The notes beneath the pieces were generated by a model. The model ran no database searches, was not told the DNA's origin, and saw only the letters and a program-made list of their open reading frames with translations. Shown in pieces: positions 1 to 10,588 of a DNA stretch of 64,000 nt; position 1 is the stretch's first letter, and every line of letters starts with the position of its first letter. The position numbers were made by a program, and so were the translations under genes. The stretch lies in assembly GCF_024105735.1 (NCBI RefSeq), contig NZ_JAAAML010000001.1:1993809-2057808 (forward strand). The letters run 5' to 3'. Source of the DNA: Parahoeflea alexandrii. Its GTDB lineage: Bacteria > Pseudomonadota > Alphaproteobacteria > Rhizobiales > Rhizobiaceae.

Positions 1-1346
<1,346 letters not shown>

Positions 1347-1430
1347 TTAGAGAACTGATTCCGCCACCCCAAAATTCAGATGACGCATTTTAGCGGTGAA
1401 TAACAGAACAAGCGCCTGCAAAATCACATG

Positions 1431-1466
1431 AAAAAACCGGCGGAGGCTTTTGTGCCAACCGCCGGT
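1431..1466 (-). terminator. Rho-independent terminator after secG
   Basis: Read on the minus strand, an 8-bp perfect stem (ACCGGCGG at 1459-1466 pairing with CCGCCGGT at 1436-1443) is followed by a run of T (complement of 1431-1436). It lies 18 bases past the secG stop and before pyrG, so it should end the secG transcript. Confidence 0.8.
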
Positions 1467-1483
1467 CAATGAATGGTCAGGCC

Positions 1484-1891
1484 TTACTGCCCGGAGGGAA
1501 CGTCCGAGCCGGATGGCACCGGCGCAGCCGGAATGTCGCCTGCAGCGTCTCCAGCGGGTGCCGTTTCCGGCGCGGAGGCAGGTGCAGGTGCGCCGCCCAA
1601 TTGGTCGAGAACGCCCGAGCCGGTGCCCTGGGTCTGGGCCGGAATCCGGTCGAGAATGTCTGTCGGGCTTTCGCTGTAGCGAGCCAGAATGCCAAGCGCC
1701 AGCGAGGTGATGAAGAATGCAGCGGCAAGGATGCCGGTGGTCCGGGTCAGCGCATTGGCGGCGCCGCGCGCCGACATGAAGCCGGAACCGCCGCCGATGC
1801 CAAGGCCGCCACCTTCGGAGCGCTGGATCAGCACGATGCCGACAAGCGCCAGCACGATCATGAGATGAATGACAATCAAAACGGTTTGCAT
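1484..1891 (-). CDS. secG: Preprotein translocase subunit SecG
   Basis: SecG is the small subunit of the SecYEG protein-conducting channel in the inner membrane. The 135-residue protein has an N-terminal membrane segment (about residues 4-21) ending in IQRSEGGGLG, a SecG hallmark. A glycine-rich cytoplasmic loop follows (GGGSGFMSARGAANALTRTT), then a second membrane segment (about 53-70). The C-terminal tail is rich in Ala, Pro and Gly, as is usual in alphaproteobacteria. AGGAAAG lies just before the ATG at 1891. It sits between tpiA and pyrG, a conserved alphaproteobacterial order. Confidence 0.95.
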   Translation of the reverse strand: MQTVLIVIHLMIVLALVGIVLIQRSEGGGLGIGGGSGFMSARGAANALTRTTGILAAAFFITSLALGILARYSESPTDILDRIPAQTQGTGSGVLDQLGGAPAPASAPETAPAGDAAGDIPAAPVPSGSDVPSGQ

Positions 1892-2021
1892 CGGTTTCTT
1901 TCCTGCCCTTGTCAGGGCGTAATCTTTGTCCGGTTTGGCGGCTCTTTACACGAGGGCAGCCAGCTTTCCAAGTCCCGTCGGGGCGCAACAGGCCAAAGCG
2001 GGTGCAAGATCATGTCGCTGA

Positions 2022-2792
2022 TCAGCCCAAGAGGCCGCGGCAAGCCTTACAGATGGCGAGGAAGTCAGAGGCTTTCAAGCTTGCGCCGCCAATCAGCGCA
2101 CCGTCGACATGCGGCACTGCGAGGAGTTCTGCAGCATTGTCGGGCTTGACCGAACCGCCATAGAGCAGTCGCATAAGCGCCCCCTCGCCTGCAAATCGCT
2201 TCTCCATTTCGGCGCGGATAAACGCGTGGGCTTCAGCAACATCGCCGACCGTCGGCGTCAGACCGGTGCCGATCGCCCAGACCGGTTCATAGGCAATGAC
2301 GGTATCGGCGGCGATAGCACCATCGGGGACAGAACCCGCGAGCTGCTGGCCCAGAACCGCGAGCGTCTCGCCGGCCTTGCGCTCGGCCTCGGTCTCGCCG
2401 ATGCAGATAACACGGGTGAGACCGGCAGCCTTTGCGGCCTCTGCCTTGGCCCGCACGGTCTCGTTGCTCTCGCCATGCAGCGTGCGGCGTTCGGAATGTC
2501 CGACCAGCACGAAACCGGCGAGGCAATCGGCAATCATTTCGGCCGAGATGTCGCCGGTATAGGCGCCGCTCTTCCTGTCGTGGCAATCCTGGGCGCCGAT
2601 CGAAAGCGGCGTCCCGTCGGCAAGTGCGGTGGCGACGTAGAGAAGGGTGGCGGGCGGACAGATCAGCGCGTCGATGGCATCCGCAAGATCCGCCCCGAGG
2701 CCCTCGGCAATAGCCTTGAGCTCGGAGAGGTTCTCACGCGTGCCGTTCATTTTCCAGTTGCCGGCCACCAGCGGGCGAATGTCAGGTGTCAT
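2022..2792 (-). CDS. tpiA: Triosephosphate isomerase
   Basis: The enzyme interconverts glyceraldehyde-3-phosphate and dihydroxyacetone phosphate in glycolysis and gluconeogenesis. The 256-residue protein, normal for the family, carries GNWKMNG near the N-terminus with the catalytic Lys, VGHSERR with the catalytic His, [10 protein letters not shown] with the catalytic Glu, and the phosphate-binding [10 protein letters not shown]. The ATG at 2792 begins [17 protein letters not shown]. It lies 130 bp upstream of secG in the same direction. No separate terminator is evident in that gap, so read-through into secG is possible. Confidence 0.98.
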   Translation of the reverse strand: MTPDIRPLVAGNWKMNGTRENLSELKAIAEGLGADLADAIDALICPPATLLYVATALADGTPLSIGAQDCHDRKSGAYTGDISAEMIADCLAGFVLVGHSERRTLHGESNETVRAKAEAAKAAGLTRVICIGETEAERKAGETLAVLGQQLAGSVPDGAIAADTVIAYEPVWAIGTGLTPTVGDVAEAHAFIRAEMEKRFAGEGALMRLLYGGSVKPDNAAELLAVPHVDGALIGGASLKASDFLAICKACRGLLG

Positions 2793-2948
2793 CTGTTGTC
2801 CCCGTTGCTGTCATCTTTGGACGGGGCTTAGCAGACGAAGCATGATTTGCAAACGGCAGGGGTCAAGTGTAAAACACCGGAAAGGCGATTTCTGCCGCAG
2901 GCAGAAGTTCGCTTGGACACCCCGGCTGGCTCGCGACACAAGTGAACC

Positions 2949-3410
2949 CTACCTGCGGGAAATTGGGAGAATGCGGTTGTATCGGCCTCTGTCCCTTGGC
3001 CGCAGGCGCCTGTTCTGTCCGGGCTCAAGGCTCGCGATCAACCGGACGAGGCTCTCCTTGAGCTCCTGATCGAACTGCACGCCGATGATGAAGGAACCGA
3101 CACGCTTGATCCGGGCTGTGCAATGGGTTCCCGTCCAGGGAACATACATGTGGCAACGTTCATTGATGATATCAAACAGGGAATCTCCCGGCTTGCGACC
3201 TTCCAGGTTGGACCATGGCATCTTGTCATTGGAAAAAAGACAGCCGGTTACCGAAAGGTTGACGATCACGCCGGTGAGCGCCATGAAATGCTTGCCGTCC
3301 TTGAAGATCAGCTCGATGATGCCGGGACAATGGGCACCATAGCGCACATCGGAATTGCGATTGTAGGCTTCTCCGGTCAGATCGGTAGCACTCGAGGCGT
3401 TAGAATCCAT
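2949..3410 (-). CDS. PilZ-like domain protein
   Basis: This 153-residue protein has a PilZ-like core: a polar N-terminus with RNSDVRYGAH, then a beta-rich stretch with VNLSVTGCLF that matches the (D/N)xSxxG part of the PilZ motif. PilZ proteins bind cyclic di-GMP and change the activity of partners. The arginine-rich RxxxR part is not clear, so binding is uncertain. The frame is open to 3443, but that would need a TTG start; ATG at 3410 (MDSNASSATD) preceded by GAAGAAGGGA is preferred. The C-terminus is very basic (RRLRPRDRGRYNR). The next gene upstream is a diguanylate cyclase, a natural partner. Downstream is tpiA, 156 bp away. Confidence 0.7.
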   Translation of the reverse strand: MDSNASSATDLTGEAYNRNSDVRYGAHCPGIIELIFKDGKHFMALTGVIVNLSVTGCLFSNDKMPWSNLEGRKPGDSLFDIINERCHMYVPWTGTHCTARIKRVGSFIIGVQFDQELKESLVRLIASLEPGQNRRLRPRDRGRYNRILPISRR

Positions 3411-3639
3411 GCCCCATTCCCTTCTTCCGCCAAAAGTGCTCAACGCAGCCCATTTCAGCTTCCATCAACCAAGAACCTCTCCGTCAACTGCTCCACTGAC
3501 ACGGAGTGCATTCGCCGCCTCTGACGGCAGTGAAACCGTCACCCGTGTTATCCAGCGCCATTCTCCTGTACCCAGGTGACGCCAAGGCACACCGTTTCTC
3601 GGCATCAACACGGCGGGACGAGACGGCATGAACGGCAAG

Positions 3640-4749
3640 TCAGCGCTTCAAACGGAAAACCTTCTTCATCCTCATTTTTCTGTCGAATGCCTTGATCTGG
3701 TTGCGGCCATTGTTCTTGGCTTCATAAAGGGCCATGTCCGCATTGCTGTACAATTCCTCGGCGGTCTTGGCGTTGTGCACCATGCAAAGACCGAGCGTGA
3801 TCGTGATACGGCCGCAATCGAGGCCGTCATAGTGGTTTTTCAGCGCGGTTTTCTCGATGACGAGGCGGATGCGATCCGCTATGCCCGTGGCGATTTCCTG
3901 ATTTGTGTCAGTGAGAACAATGGCGAACTCCTCGCCACCGGTACGGGCAACGAACACGTCGTCGCCAAGCGAACTCTTCATCACGTTCGCCACAACGCTC
4001 AACACGCGATCTCCGACCTGGTGACCATAGGTGTCGTTGAACATCTTGAAGTGATCGATGTCGGCGACCAGCAAAGCGTGCTGGCCATCGCTCTGCTGGT
4101 GGTTGTAAAGATCAGCCAGCCGCGCATCGAAGGCCCGCCGGTTGGACAGGCCGGTGATGGCATCAATGGTGGCGAGGCGCTTGTACTCTTCCAGTTCCGA
4201 TCTGACCTGAGCCATCTCACTGGCGCACTCGACGAGTTGACGGACAACATCCTGGGCTTTTCCCATCGTGTCCCCTGTCGCCGAAGAAAGAGCCTTGACC
4301 AGTGCATCCACGGTATTGGGGCCGGACTCGGGCTTGCCGGAAACACGTGACGAGGTGTCGTCAAGCAGGTTGGAATAACGCTGCCTTTCGGCGCGATCCT
4401 GCCTGAGAAGGCGGATCACACCCTTCATCTCATCGGAGATACGCTCCCGGGTCTCTTCCACGACCCTCACACCATGATGATGCGGCAGGAACTTCTTGCC
4501 TATCTCATCAAGCTGGGTCTGACTTGGACGACGTCCGAGAGCGCCAAACTCGCGGATAAAGGCCGGGTCCGAGGTGTTGAGAAATTCCCACACAAGCGCG
4601 TAGTTGCGCGGCAGCGAGGAGATTCCCTGCTCCCGCATCTTGGTGATCACCGTTGCTGCGGGATCGATGCTTTCACTGTTTTGCAACTGAACCACGGAAC
4701 GCTTCATGAAAGTGTGACTACAATATTTCGGATCTACATTTGACACCAT
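3640..4749 (-). CDS. GGDEF diguanylate cyclase
   Basis: The C-terminal half (about residues 200-350) is a GGDEF domain that should make cyclic di-GMP from two GTP. The signature reads RTGGEEF, an active form. The inhibitory I-site (RxxD, five residues before the signature) is replaced by GDDV, so product inhibition by that route is not expected. The N-terminal ~190 residues (SLPRNYALVWEFLNTSDPAF and after) show no membrane segments and resemble the soluble N-terminal region found in many rhizobial cyclases. The frame is open to 4905, but the first 52 codons look non-coding. I chose the ATG at 4749; an ATG at 4707 (MKRSVVQLQN) is also possible. Neither has a strong ribosome site. Confidence 0.88.
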   Translation of the reverse strand: MVSNVDPKYCSHTFMKRSVVQLQNSESIDPAATVITKMREQGISSLPRNYALVWEFLNTSDPAFIREFGALGRRPSQTQLDEIGKKFLPHHHGVRVVEETRERISDEMKGVIRLLRQDRAERQRYSNLLDDTSSRVSGKPESGPNTVDALVKALSSATGDTMGKAQDVVRQLVECASEMAQVRSELEEYKRLATIDAITGLSNRRAFDARLADLYNHQQSDGQHALLVADIDHFKMFNDTYGHQVGDRVLSVVANVMKSSLGDDVFVARTGGEEFAIVLTDTNQEIATGIADRIRLVIEKTALKNHYDGLDCGRITITLGLCMVHNAKTAEELYSNADMALYEAKNNGRNQIKAFDRKMRMKKVFRLKR

Positions 4750-5069
4750 ATGTATTGAAAAACAGCTAATTTCGGCCCGGTGACGTACTGGTTGAGGGAG
4801 GCGTTTTGTTGGCAACGACCACCTAGACTGCAGCCGCACTTTTCTGCCCCGGACGGCTCCCGGCCGGATACGCAGTCCGCTTCGGGAAGCAGATCTGCCG
4901 CGCAACCGCCACCGCTCCCGCCCCGATCAGCAGCTGCTCCGGAGGCTTGTTAATCGACCTGCCCGCTCTTCATTTCGCCACCGGTTTGGTCTAAAGGGTC
5001 GGGTGAGAGATCTCGGGCTGGCTCCCATGCCGATCCGAGACCGATAATGTTGATGCCTCAGGAGCTTCG
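4750..5069. other. Intergenic, divergent promoter region
   Basis: These 320 bases separate the minus-strand cyclase gene from the plus-strand ppiD-like gene and should hold promoters for both. I see no RNA gene, repeat or clear operator. AGGAGC lies just before the ATG at 5070. Confidence 0.5.
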
Positions 5070-6959
5070 ATGCTTGATATTCTGCGTAAGGGTGCCCAGG
5101 GTTGGGTTGCCAAATTCCTCCTCATTCTGCTGGTTGCGTCGTTCGGCGTGTGGGGCATCTCCGGATCGATCCTGAACGCGGGCAGCAATGCGGTGATCAC
5201 CGTAGGCGAAACCGTGGTGACGCCCAACGAATTCCGCCTTGCCTACGACCGTCAGGTCGCCGTGGTGAGCCGCCAGCTTGGTCAGCGACTGACCACGGAA
5301 CAGGCCCGAGCCTTCGGCATCGAGAACCAGGTCTATTCACAGCTCGTCGCCGGCGCGCTTCTCGACGAACAGGCCAGGCTGATGAACCTCGGCCTTTCCG
5401 ATGACCGGCTCGCCGCGCTGATTGCCGAGGACGCGGCCTTTCATGACTTCAACGGCAGATTTGACCGCAACAATTTTCGCCGCGTGCTCAGTTCCGCGGG
5501 CATGACCGAGGAAAACTATCTCAGGAGCCGCGGCCAGGTGGCCGTGCGCACCCAGATCGTCGAGGCGGTGTCAGACGGTTTCTCCGCGCCCGAGGCGCTC
5601 ATTGCGGCATTCGCCCAATATGATGCGGAGACCCGCGACGTCGATTACCTGTTGTTGACAAAATCCAGCATTGATCCCGTGGCAGCGCCCAGCGAAAGCG
5701 AATTGTCTTCCTATTTCGAGGAAAACAAGGCTCGCTATGCCGCGCCCGAGTACCGCAAGATCACCTATGTGAAGCTTGAGAACGAGGACATTGCCGATCC
5801 GGCCGCAATCACTGCCGAAGCGGCACGGGCTGACTACGAGGCACGCAAGGATCGCTACACGACACCGGAGGTCCGGACCATCGACCAGCTGGTGTTTGCC
5901 GATCGCGCGGCGGCCGATGCCGCCGCGGCAGCGCTGGCCGACGGCAAGAGCTTTGACGAACTGGTTACCGAACAGGGCCGCACGGCCAGCGACGTCCGGA
6001 TCGGAAGCTTCGCCAGGAATACGGTGCCCGATCAGTCTCTGGCTGAAGCGGTTTTTGCGGTGAGCGAGGCCGGCGGCACCACACCGGTGGTCGACGGTCA
6101 GTTCGGCCCGGTCATCCTCCGGGTTTCCGAGGTCACGCCTGAATCCTCCAAGAGCTTCGAAGAAGTCGAAGCCGAAATCCGCGAGCAACTGGCGCTGGCG
6201 GAGGCCGCGCAGGTATTGCTCGACGTGCATGACGCCTACGAGGATGCGCGTGCGAGCGGCATGACGCTGCCAGAAGCGGCGGCACAGCAGAAACTCACCC
6301 CGGTAACGGTCGAGGCCATCGACCGCAGCGGCCAGACGCCTGACGGAACCGTCGTGCGCGACATCCCGGAATCGCAGGCGCTGCTGCGCGACACTTTTGA
6401 GGCCGAAACCGGCGTCGAAACACCGCCGATCAACATTGGCGCCGAAGGCTTTGTCTGGTTCGAGGTCAATGACGTCACGCCAGCAAGGGACCGCACCCTT
6501 GACGAGGTGCGCGACCGGGTTGTCACCGACTGGACCGCAATGAAGACCGCTGAAGCGCTTGGCACCAGGGCTACGGCGCTCAAGGAGCGTCTGGCCCAGG
6601 GCGCCGAGCTCTCCGCGATCGCCGAAGAGCTGGCGGTTGCCGTCGAAACCAAATACGCGCTGACCCGCGACGGTGCGGACGCCGTATTTGGCGAGGCGGC
6701 GGTGGCGTCCGCCTTCTCGGGCCCGAATGGCCTGGCCGAGGTTGCCAATGACGCGTCGGGGGAAAACCGGATCCTGCTCAAGGTGACTTCGGTCAACGAC
6801 GCCTCAACCGTGACCGCGGATTCGGTCTCGGTCGAACAGCGGCGCCAGGTGTCTCAGCAGATCGCCGACGACATTCTCGACCAGATGGTTGCGCGGCTTC
6901 AGTCCGACTACGGCGTTGCGGTCAACCGTCAGCTGGCCGAACGCGCGCTGGCATTCTGA
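5070..6959 (+). CDS. PpiD/SurA-like membrane-anchored peptidyl-prolyl isomerase
   Basis: The 629-residue protein fits the PpiD/SurA_N family: periplasmic folding helpers tethered to the inner membrane. One membrane segment lies at about residues 12-34 (FLLILLVASFGVWGISGSI). A SurA-N-like chaperone region follows (about 35-170), then a parvulin domain (about 230-370, with ASDVRIGSFARNTVPDQSLAEAVF and VVDGQFGPVILRVSEV), then a long C-terminal region. The start MLDILRKGAQGWVAK is typical of the family. trpD follows 27 bp later, so the trp and molybdenum cofactor genes probably share this transcript. Isomerase activity is not certain, since E. coli PpiD works mainly as a chaperone. Confidence 0.9.
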   Translation: MLDILRKGAQGWVAKFLLILLVASFGVWGISGSILNAGSNAVITVGETVVTPNEFRLAYDRQVAVVSRQLGQRLTTEQARAFGIENQVYSQLVAGALLDEQARLMNLGLSDDRLAALIAEDAAFHDFNGRFDRNNFRRVLSSAGMTEENYLRSRGQVAVRTQIVEAVSDGFSAPEALIAAFAQYDAETRDVDYLLLTKSSIDPVAAPSESELSSYFEENKARYAAPEYRKITYVKLENEDIADPAAITAEAARADYEARKDRYTTPEVRTIDQLVFADRAAADAAAAALADGKSFDELVTEQGRTASDVRIGSFARNTVPDQSLAEAVFAVSEAGGTTPVVDGQFGPVILRVSEVTPESSKSFEEVEAEIREQLALAEAAQVLLDVHDAYEDARASGMTLPEAAAQQKLTPVTVEAIDRSGQTPDGTVVRDIPESQALLRDTFEAETGVETPPINIGAEGFVWFEVNDVTPARDRTLDEVRDRVVTDWTAMKTAEALGTRATALKERLAQGAELSAIAEELAVAVETKYALTRDGADAVFGEAAVASAFSGPNGLAEVANDASGENRILLKVTSVNDASTVTADSVSVEQRRQVSQQIADDILDQMVARLQSDYGVAVNRQLAERALAF

Positions 6960-6986
6960 GGAACAGGAAAACGGGGGTCGACCGCA

Positions 6987-8021
6987 ATGGCTGATCTGAA
7001 GTCCTTCATCGCCAAGGTGGCCGACGGTCAGGCGCTCGACCGGAACGAAGCCCGCTCTGCATTCGGCGTGATGATGTCGGGTGACGCCACGCCCTCCCAG
7101 ATCGGCGGCTTCCTGATGGCTCTCAGGGTCCGCGGCGAAAGCGTCGACGAGATCTACGGCGCGGTCAGCGTGATGCGCGAGAAGATGCTGCCGGTCAAGG
7201 CGCCCGCCGATGCAGTCGATATCGTGGGAACCGGCGGCGATGCGTCGGGCACCTACAATGTTTCAACGGCGGCGGCCTTCATCACCGCCGGCGCCGGGGT
7301 CAAGGTGGCCAAGCATGGCAACCGGGCTCTGTCCTCGAAGTCAGGCACGGCTGATGCTCTTTCTGCGCTTGGGATTTCGCTCGAGCTTGCCCCGAAAGGC
7401 ATCTCGGCTTGTATCGAAGAGGCTGGCCTCGGCTTCATTTTCGCCCCGGCGCATCATTCGGCGATGCGGCATGTCGGACCGAGCCGGGTGGAACTCGGCA
7501 CCCGCACTATCTTCAACCTGCTTGGTCCGCTTTCCAACCCGGCCGGCGTGAAGAAGCAGTTGCTGGGCGTGTTCTCAGCGCACTGGCTCGATCCGCTGGC
7601 ACAGGTGCTGCGCGATCTCGGTTCGGAGACAGTGTGGGTGGTGCATGGCGACGGCCTTGACGAGATGACCACCACCGGCGTGTCCCAGGTTCATGCGCTG
7701 GAGAACGGCCAGATCCGCACATTCGAGGTTACCCCGGAAGAGGTTGGCTTGACCCGGGTTCCGCTGAGCCAGCTCAAGGGCGGCGACGGCGTCGCCAATG
7801 CGGCGGCGCTGAAGCGGGTGCTGGAAGGCGAGAAGAACGCCTATCGCGACATCGCGGTGCTGAATGCCGCCGGCGCGCTGGTGATCGCCGGGAAAGCCCA
7901 GGGCTTGCGCGACGCCATCGCCATCGCCGCACAGTCGATTGACAGTGGCGCAGCACTCGAAGCGCTGAGCAGGCTGGTGAGCGTGTCGCAGGCGCATGCG
8001 CCGGCACCGAAGGCAGGGTGA
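6987..8021 (+). CDS. trpD: Anthranilate phosphoribosyltransferase
   Basis: TrpD joins anthranilate to phosphoribosyl pyrophosphate, the second dedicated step of tryptophan synthesis. The 344-residue length is normal. Visible motifs are [19 protein letters not shown] (PRPP-binding GTGGD loop), [17 protein letters not shown], and [16 protein letters not shown] followed by [15 protein letters not shown]. The stop at 8019-8021 is four bases before the trpC start. This separation of trpDC from trpE(G) and trpFBA is usual in rhizobia. Confidence 0.98.
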   Translation: MADLKSFIAKVADGQALDRNEARSAFGVMMSGDATPSQIGGFLMALRVRGESVDEIYGAVSVMREKMLPVKAPADAVDIVGTGGDASGTYNVSTAAAFITAGAGVKVAKHGNRALSSKSGTADALSALGISLELAPKGISACIEEAGLGFIFAPAHHSAMRHVGPSRVELGTRTIFNLLGPLSNPAGVKKQLLGVFSAHWLDPLAQVLRDLGSETVWVVHGDGLDEMTTTGVSQVHALENGQIRTFEVTPEEVGLTRVPLSQLKGGDGVANAAALKRVLEGEKNAYRDIAVLNAAGALVIAGKAQGLRDAIAIAAQSIDSGAALEALSRLVSVSQAHAPAPKAG

Positions 8022-8025
8022 GACG

Positions 8026-8841
8026 ATGAGCGATATTCTCAACCGCATAGAGGCCTACAAGCGCGATGAGATCGCCGCTGCCAAGGCCGCCATCCCGTTT
8101 GAAGAGATCAAGGCGCGCGCCCGCGATGCGGACAGCCCACGCGATTTCATCGGGGCGATCGAGGCAAAGCACCGTGCCGGCGGCTACGGGCTCATCGCCG
8201 AGATCAAGAAGGCCAGTCCATCCAAGGGGTTGATCCGCGCGGATTTCGACCCGCCATCGCTGGCCAGCGCTTACGAGGCCGGGGGCGCGGCCTGTCTTTC
8301 CGTGCTGACCGATGCGCCGTCGTTCCAGGGTGCTCCGGAGTTCCTGACCGCCGCACGTGCTGCCTGCGCCCTGCCGGCGCTGCGCAAGGATTTCATGTTC
8401 GATGTCTACCAGGTGCACGAGGCGCGCGCCTGGGGCGCCGACGCGATCCTGATCATCATGGCCTCGCTCGACGACGATGACGCGAGAAGGCTCGAAGACG
8501 AGGCGCATGCGCTCGGCATGGCGGCGCTGATCGAGGTGCATGACGAGGCCGAGACCGAACGGGCACTGAAGCTCGACAGCCGGCTGATCGGCGTCAACAA
8601 CCGCAACCTGCGCACCTTCGAGGTGTCGCTGACGAATTCCGAACGGCTGGCGCCGATGGTTCCCAGTGACCGGATCCTGGTCGGCGAAAGCGGAATCGGC
8701 TCGTTCGCCGACTGCCAGCGGCTTGAAAAATCAGGCATTTCCACCTTCCTTGTGGGCGAAAGCCTGATGCGCCAGGCCGATGTGACGGCCTCCACCAAGG
8801 CGCTGTTGACCGGCGCGGTCGCAAACGCGGCGGCGGAATGA
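8026..8841 (+). CDS. trpC: Indole-3-glycerol phosphate synthase
   Basis: TrpC closes the indole ring to form indole-3-glycerol phosphate. The 271-residue protein is a single-function TIM barrel with no fused TrpF. Key segments are [16 protein letters not shown] (catalytic Lys), [30 protein letters not shown], and [12 protein letters not shown] for phosphate binding. The start at ATG 8026 ([16 protein letters not shown]) is typical; the frame is open further upstream but overlaps trpD. The TGA stop abuts the moaC ATG directly, so the two are translationally coupled. Confidence 0.98.
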   Translation: MSDILNRIEAYKRDEIAAAKAAIPFEEIKARARDADSPRDFIGAIEAKHRAGGYGLIAEIKKASPSKGLIRADFDPPSLASAYEAGGAACLSVLTDAPSFQGAPEFLTAARAACALPALRKDFMFDVYQVHEARAWGADAILIIMASLDDDDARRLEDEAHALGMAALIEVHDEAETERALKLDSRLIGVNNRNLRTFEVSLTNSERLAPMVPSDRILVGESGIGSFADCQRLEKSGISTFLVGESLMRQADVTASTKALLTGAVANAAAE

Positions 8842-9336
8842 ATGGCTGACGAGAGCTCCCCGCGCCTGACCCATCTTGCCGAGGACGGCTCGGCCGCCAT
8901 GGTCGATGTCGGCGACAAGGCGGATACTGTGCGAGTTGCCGAGGCGATCGGCCATGTTCGGATGAAACCCGAAACACTCGCACTGATCCTGGCCGGAAAC
9001 ATGAAGAAGGGCGACGTGATCGGTGCGGCACGGATCGCCGGGATCATGGCCGCCAAGCAGACCGCCAATCTCATTCCGCTCTGCCATCCGCTGGCGCTGA
9101 CCAAGGTCAGCGTCGAGATCGAGCCAGATGAGGCGCTGCCGGGCCTCCGCGTGCGTGCGCTTGCCAAGCTCACCGGCAAGACAGGGGTCGAGATGGAGGC
9201 GCTCACCGCCGTCTCCGTGACCTGCCTGACCATCTATGACATGGCCAAGGCGGTGGATCGGGGCATGGAAATCGACGGCATCAAGGTGCTGGCGAAATCG
9301 GGCGGAAAATCCGGCGACTGGAAACTCGACACCTGA
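8842..9336 (+). CDS. moaC: Cyclic pyranopterin monophosphate synthase MoaC
   Basis: MoaC works after MoaA to form cyclic pyranopterin monophosphate in molybdenum cofactor synthesis. The 164 residues match the family. Motifs include [16 protein letters not shown], the active-site stretch [27 protein letters not shown], and [13 protein letters not shown] with the conserved Lys/Asp. It starts at the base after the trpC stop and is followed 10 bp later by moeA, so trpDC-moaC-moeA looks like one operon, as in related rhizobia. Confidence 0.98.
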   Translation: MADESSPRLTHLAEDGSAAMVDVGDKADTVRVAEAIGHVRMKPETLALILAGNMKKGDVIGAARIAGIMAAKQTANLIPLCHPLALTKVSVEIEPDEALPGLRVRALAKLTGKTGVEMEALTAVSVTCLTIYDMAKAVDRGMEIDGIKVLAKSGGKSGDWKLDT

Positions 9337-9346
9337 AGGAAACATC

Positions 9347-10558
9347 ATGGCGCTGATGCCGGTTGACGAAGCCCTGACGCGGATCCTGGACGGCGCTGCC
9401 CCCTCGGCCAACACCGAGATTCTGCCTCTCGCGGAAGGCGGCGGGCGCGTTCTTGCCCGCGATCTCCTGGCCTTGCGGACACAGCCACCCTTCGCAGCCT
9501 CGGCGATGGACGGCTACGCAGTGCGCGCGAGCGAGGCGGTGACCGGCGCCAAACTCAGGCTGCAGGGTGAATCTGCCGCAGGCCACGGATTCGACGCCCC
9601 CCTTGCCCCGGCCTCGACCATCCGCATTTTTACCGGAGCCCCGGTGCCCGAGGGCGCGGACACGGTGCTGATCCAGGAAGATACCGAGCGGCTCGATGAC
9701 GGTCTGGTGCTGGTCATGCAAGCCCCCGAGGCCGGTCGCAACATAAGGCCCGCCGGCGTCGATTTCACGGAAGGCAGAACCGGGCTCGCAAGAGGCCGCG
9801 TGCTCGATGCCGGCGCCATTACGCTCGCTGCAGCGATGAACCATGCCGAGCTGCCGATCATCCGCAAGCCGCGGGTCGCAATTCTTGCCACCGGCGACGA
9901 GTTGCGCCTGCCGGGCCAGACACTTGGCCCGGGCCAGATCATCGCTTCGAACACCTTCGGTATCGCCGCGCTGGCGCGCGGTGCCGGCGCCGACGTCATC
10001 GACCTCGGTATTGCCGCCGACCGGCTGGACGCGCTCGACGAGGCGCTGGATACGGCGCTGGCGCACGAGGTCGACGTGCTGGTGACGATCGGCGGCGCTT
10101 CGGTTGGCGACCATGACCTGGTCCAGAAGGCGCTGACCGGCCGCGGCATGGCGCTCGATTTCTGGAAGATCGCGATGCGGCCGGGCAAGCCGCTGATGTC
10201 GGGCAATCTGGGCAAGCTGCGGGTGCTGGGGCTGCCTGGAAACCCGGCCTCGAGCCTGGTCTGCGCGCACCTGTTCCTCGAGCCGCTGATTGCGCGGCTG
10301 GCCGGACGGCCCGACCCTGACCGCAAGAGAACCGCGCGGCTTGGCAATGACCTGCCGGAAAACGATCAGCGCCAGGACTATCTGCGCGGCGATCTTGAGA
10401 TCGATGCAGAAGGCCGGCTGTTTGCCATCCCGTCGGCGCAGCAGGATTCCTCGCTGATGACGGTGTTCGCCGACGCCCGCTGCCTGATCATCAGGCCGCC
10501 CTTCGCGCCCGCGGCCAGGGCCGGATCGATCTGCGAGGTACTGGTTTTGCGGCCCTGA
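9347..10558 (+). CDS. moeA: Molybdopterin molybdenumtransferase MoeA
   Basis: MoeA inserts molybdate into adenylylated molybdopterin. The 403-residue protein has the usual order: an N-terminal region with PPFAASAMDGYAVRA, the GAPVPEGADTVLIQED barrel segment, a MoaB/MogA-like domain with ILATGDEL, IASNTFG and LVTIGGASVGDHD, then IAMRPGKPLM and LGLPGNPASSLV, and a C-terminal beta domain. ATG 9347 follows GAAGGA at a good distance; the longer frame starting at 9236 overlaps moaC and is not used. It is the last gene of the plus-strand operon and meets the minus-strand Old Yellow Enzyme gene tail to tail with 30 bp between them. Confidence 0.97.
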   Translation: MALMPVDEALTRILDGAAPSANTEILPLAEGGGRVLARDLLALRTQPPFAASAMDGYAVRASEAVTGAKLRLQGESAAGHGFDAPLAPASTIRIFTGAPVPEGADTVLIQEDTERLDDGLVLVMQAPEAGRNIRPAGVDFTEGRTGLARGRVLDAGAITLAAAMNHAELPIIRKPRVAILATGDELRLPGQTLGPGQIIASNTFGIAALARGAGADVIDLGIAADRLDALDEALDTALAHEVDVLVTIGGASVGDHDLVQKALTGRGMALDFWKIAMRPGKPLMSGNLGKLRVLGLPGNPASSLVCAHLFLEPLIARLAGRPDPDRKRTARLGNDLPENDQRQDYLRGDLEIDAEGRLFAIPSAQQDSSLMTVFADARCLIIRPPFAPAARAGSICEVLVLRP

Positions 10559-10588
10559 CCGCCCTGGTCAGTTCCGGGCAAACCATGG

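Noticed and set aside
1906-1925. Small hairpin GCCCT/AGGGC just upstream of secG considered as a tpiA terminator
   Set aside because: The stem is only five pairs and has no T run on the minus strand; it sits next to the secG ribosome site.
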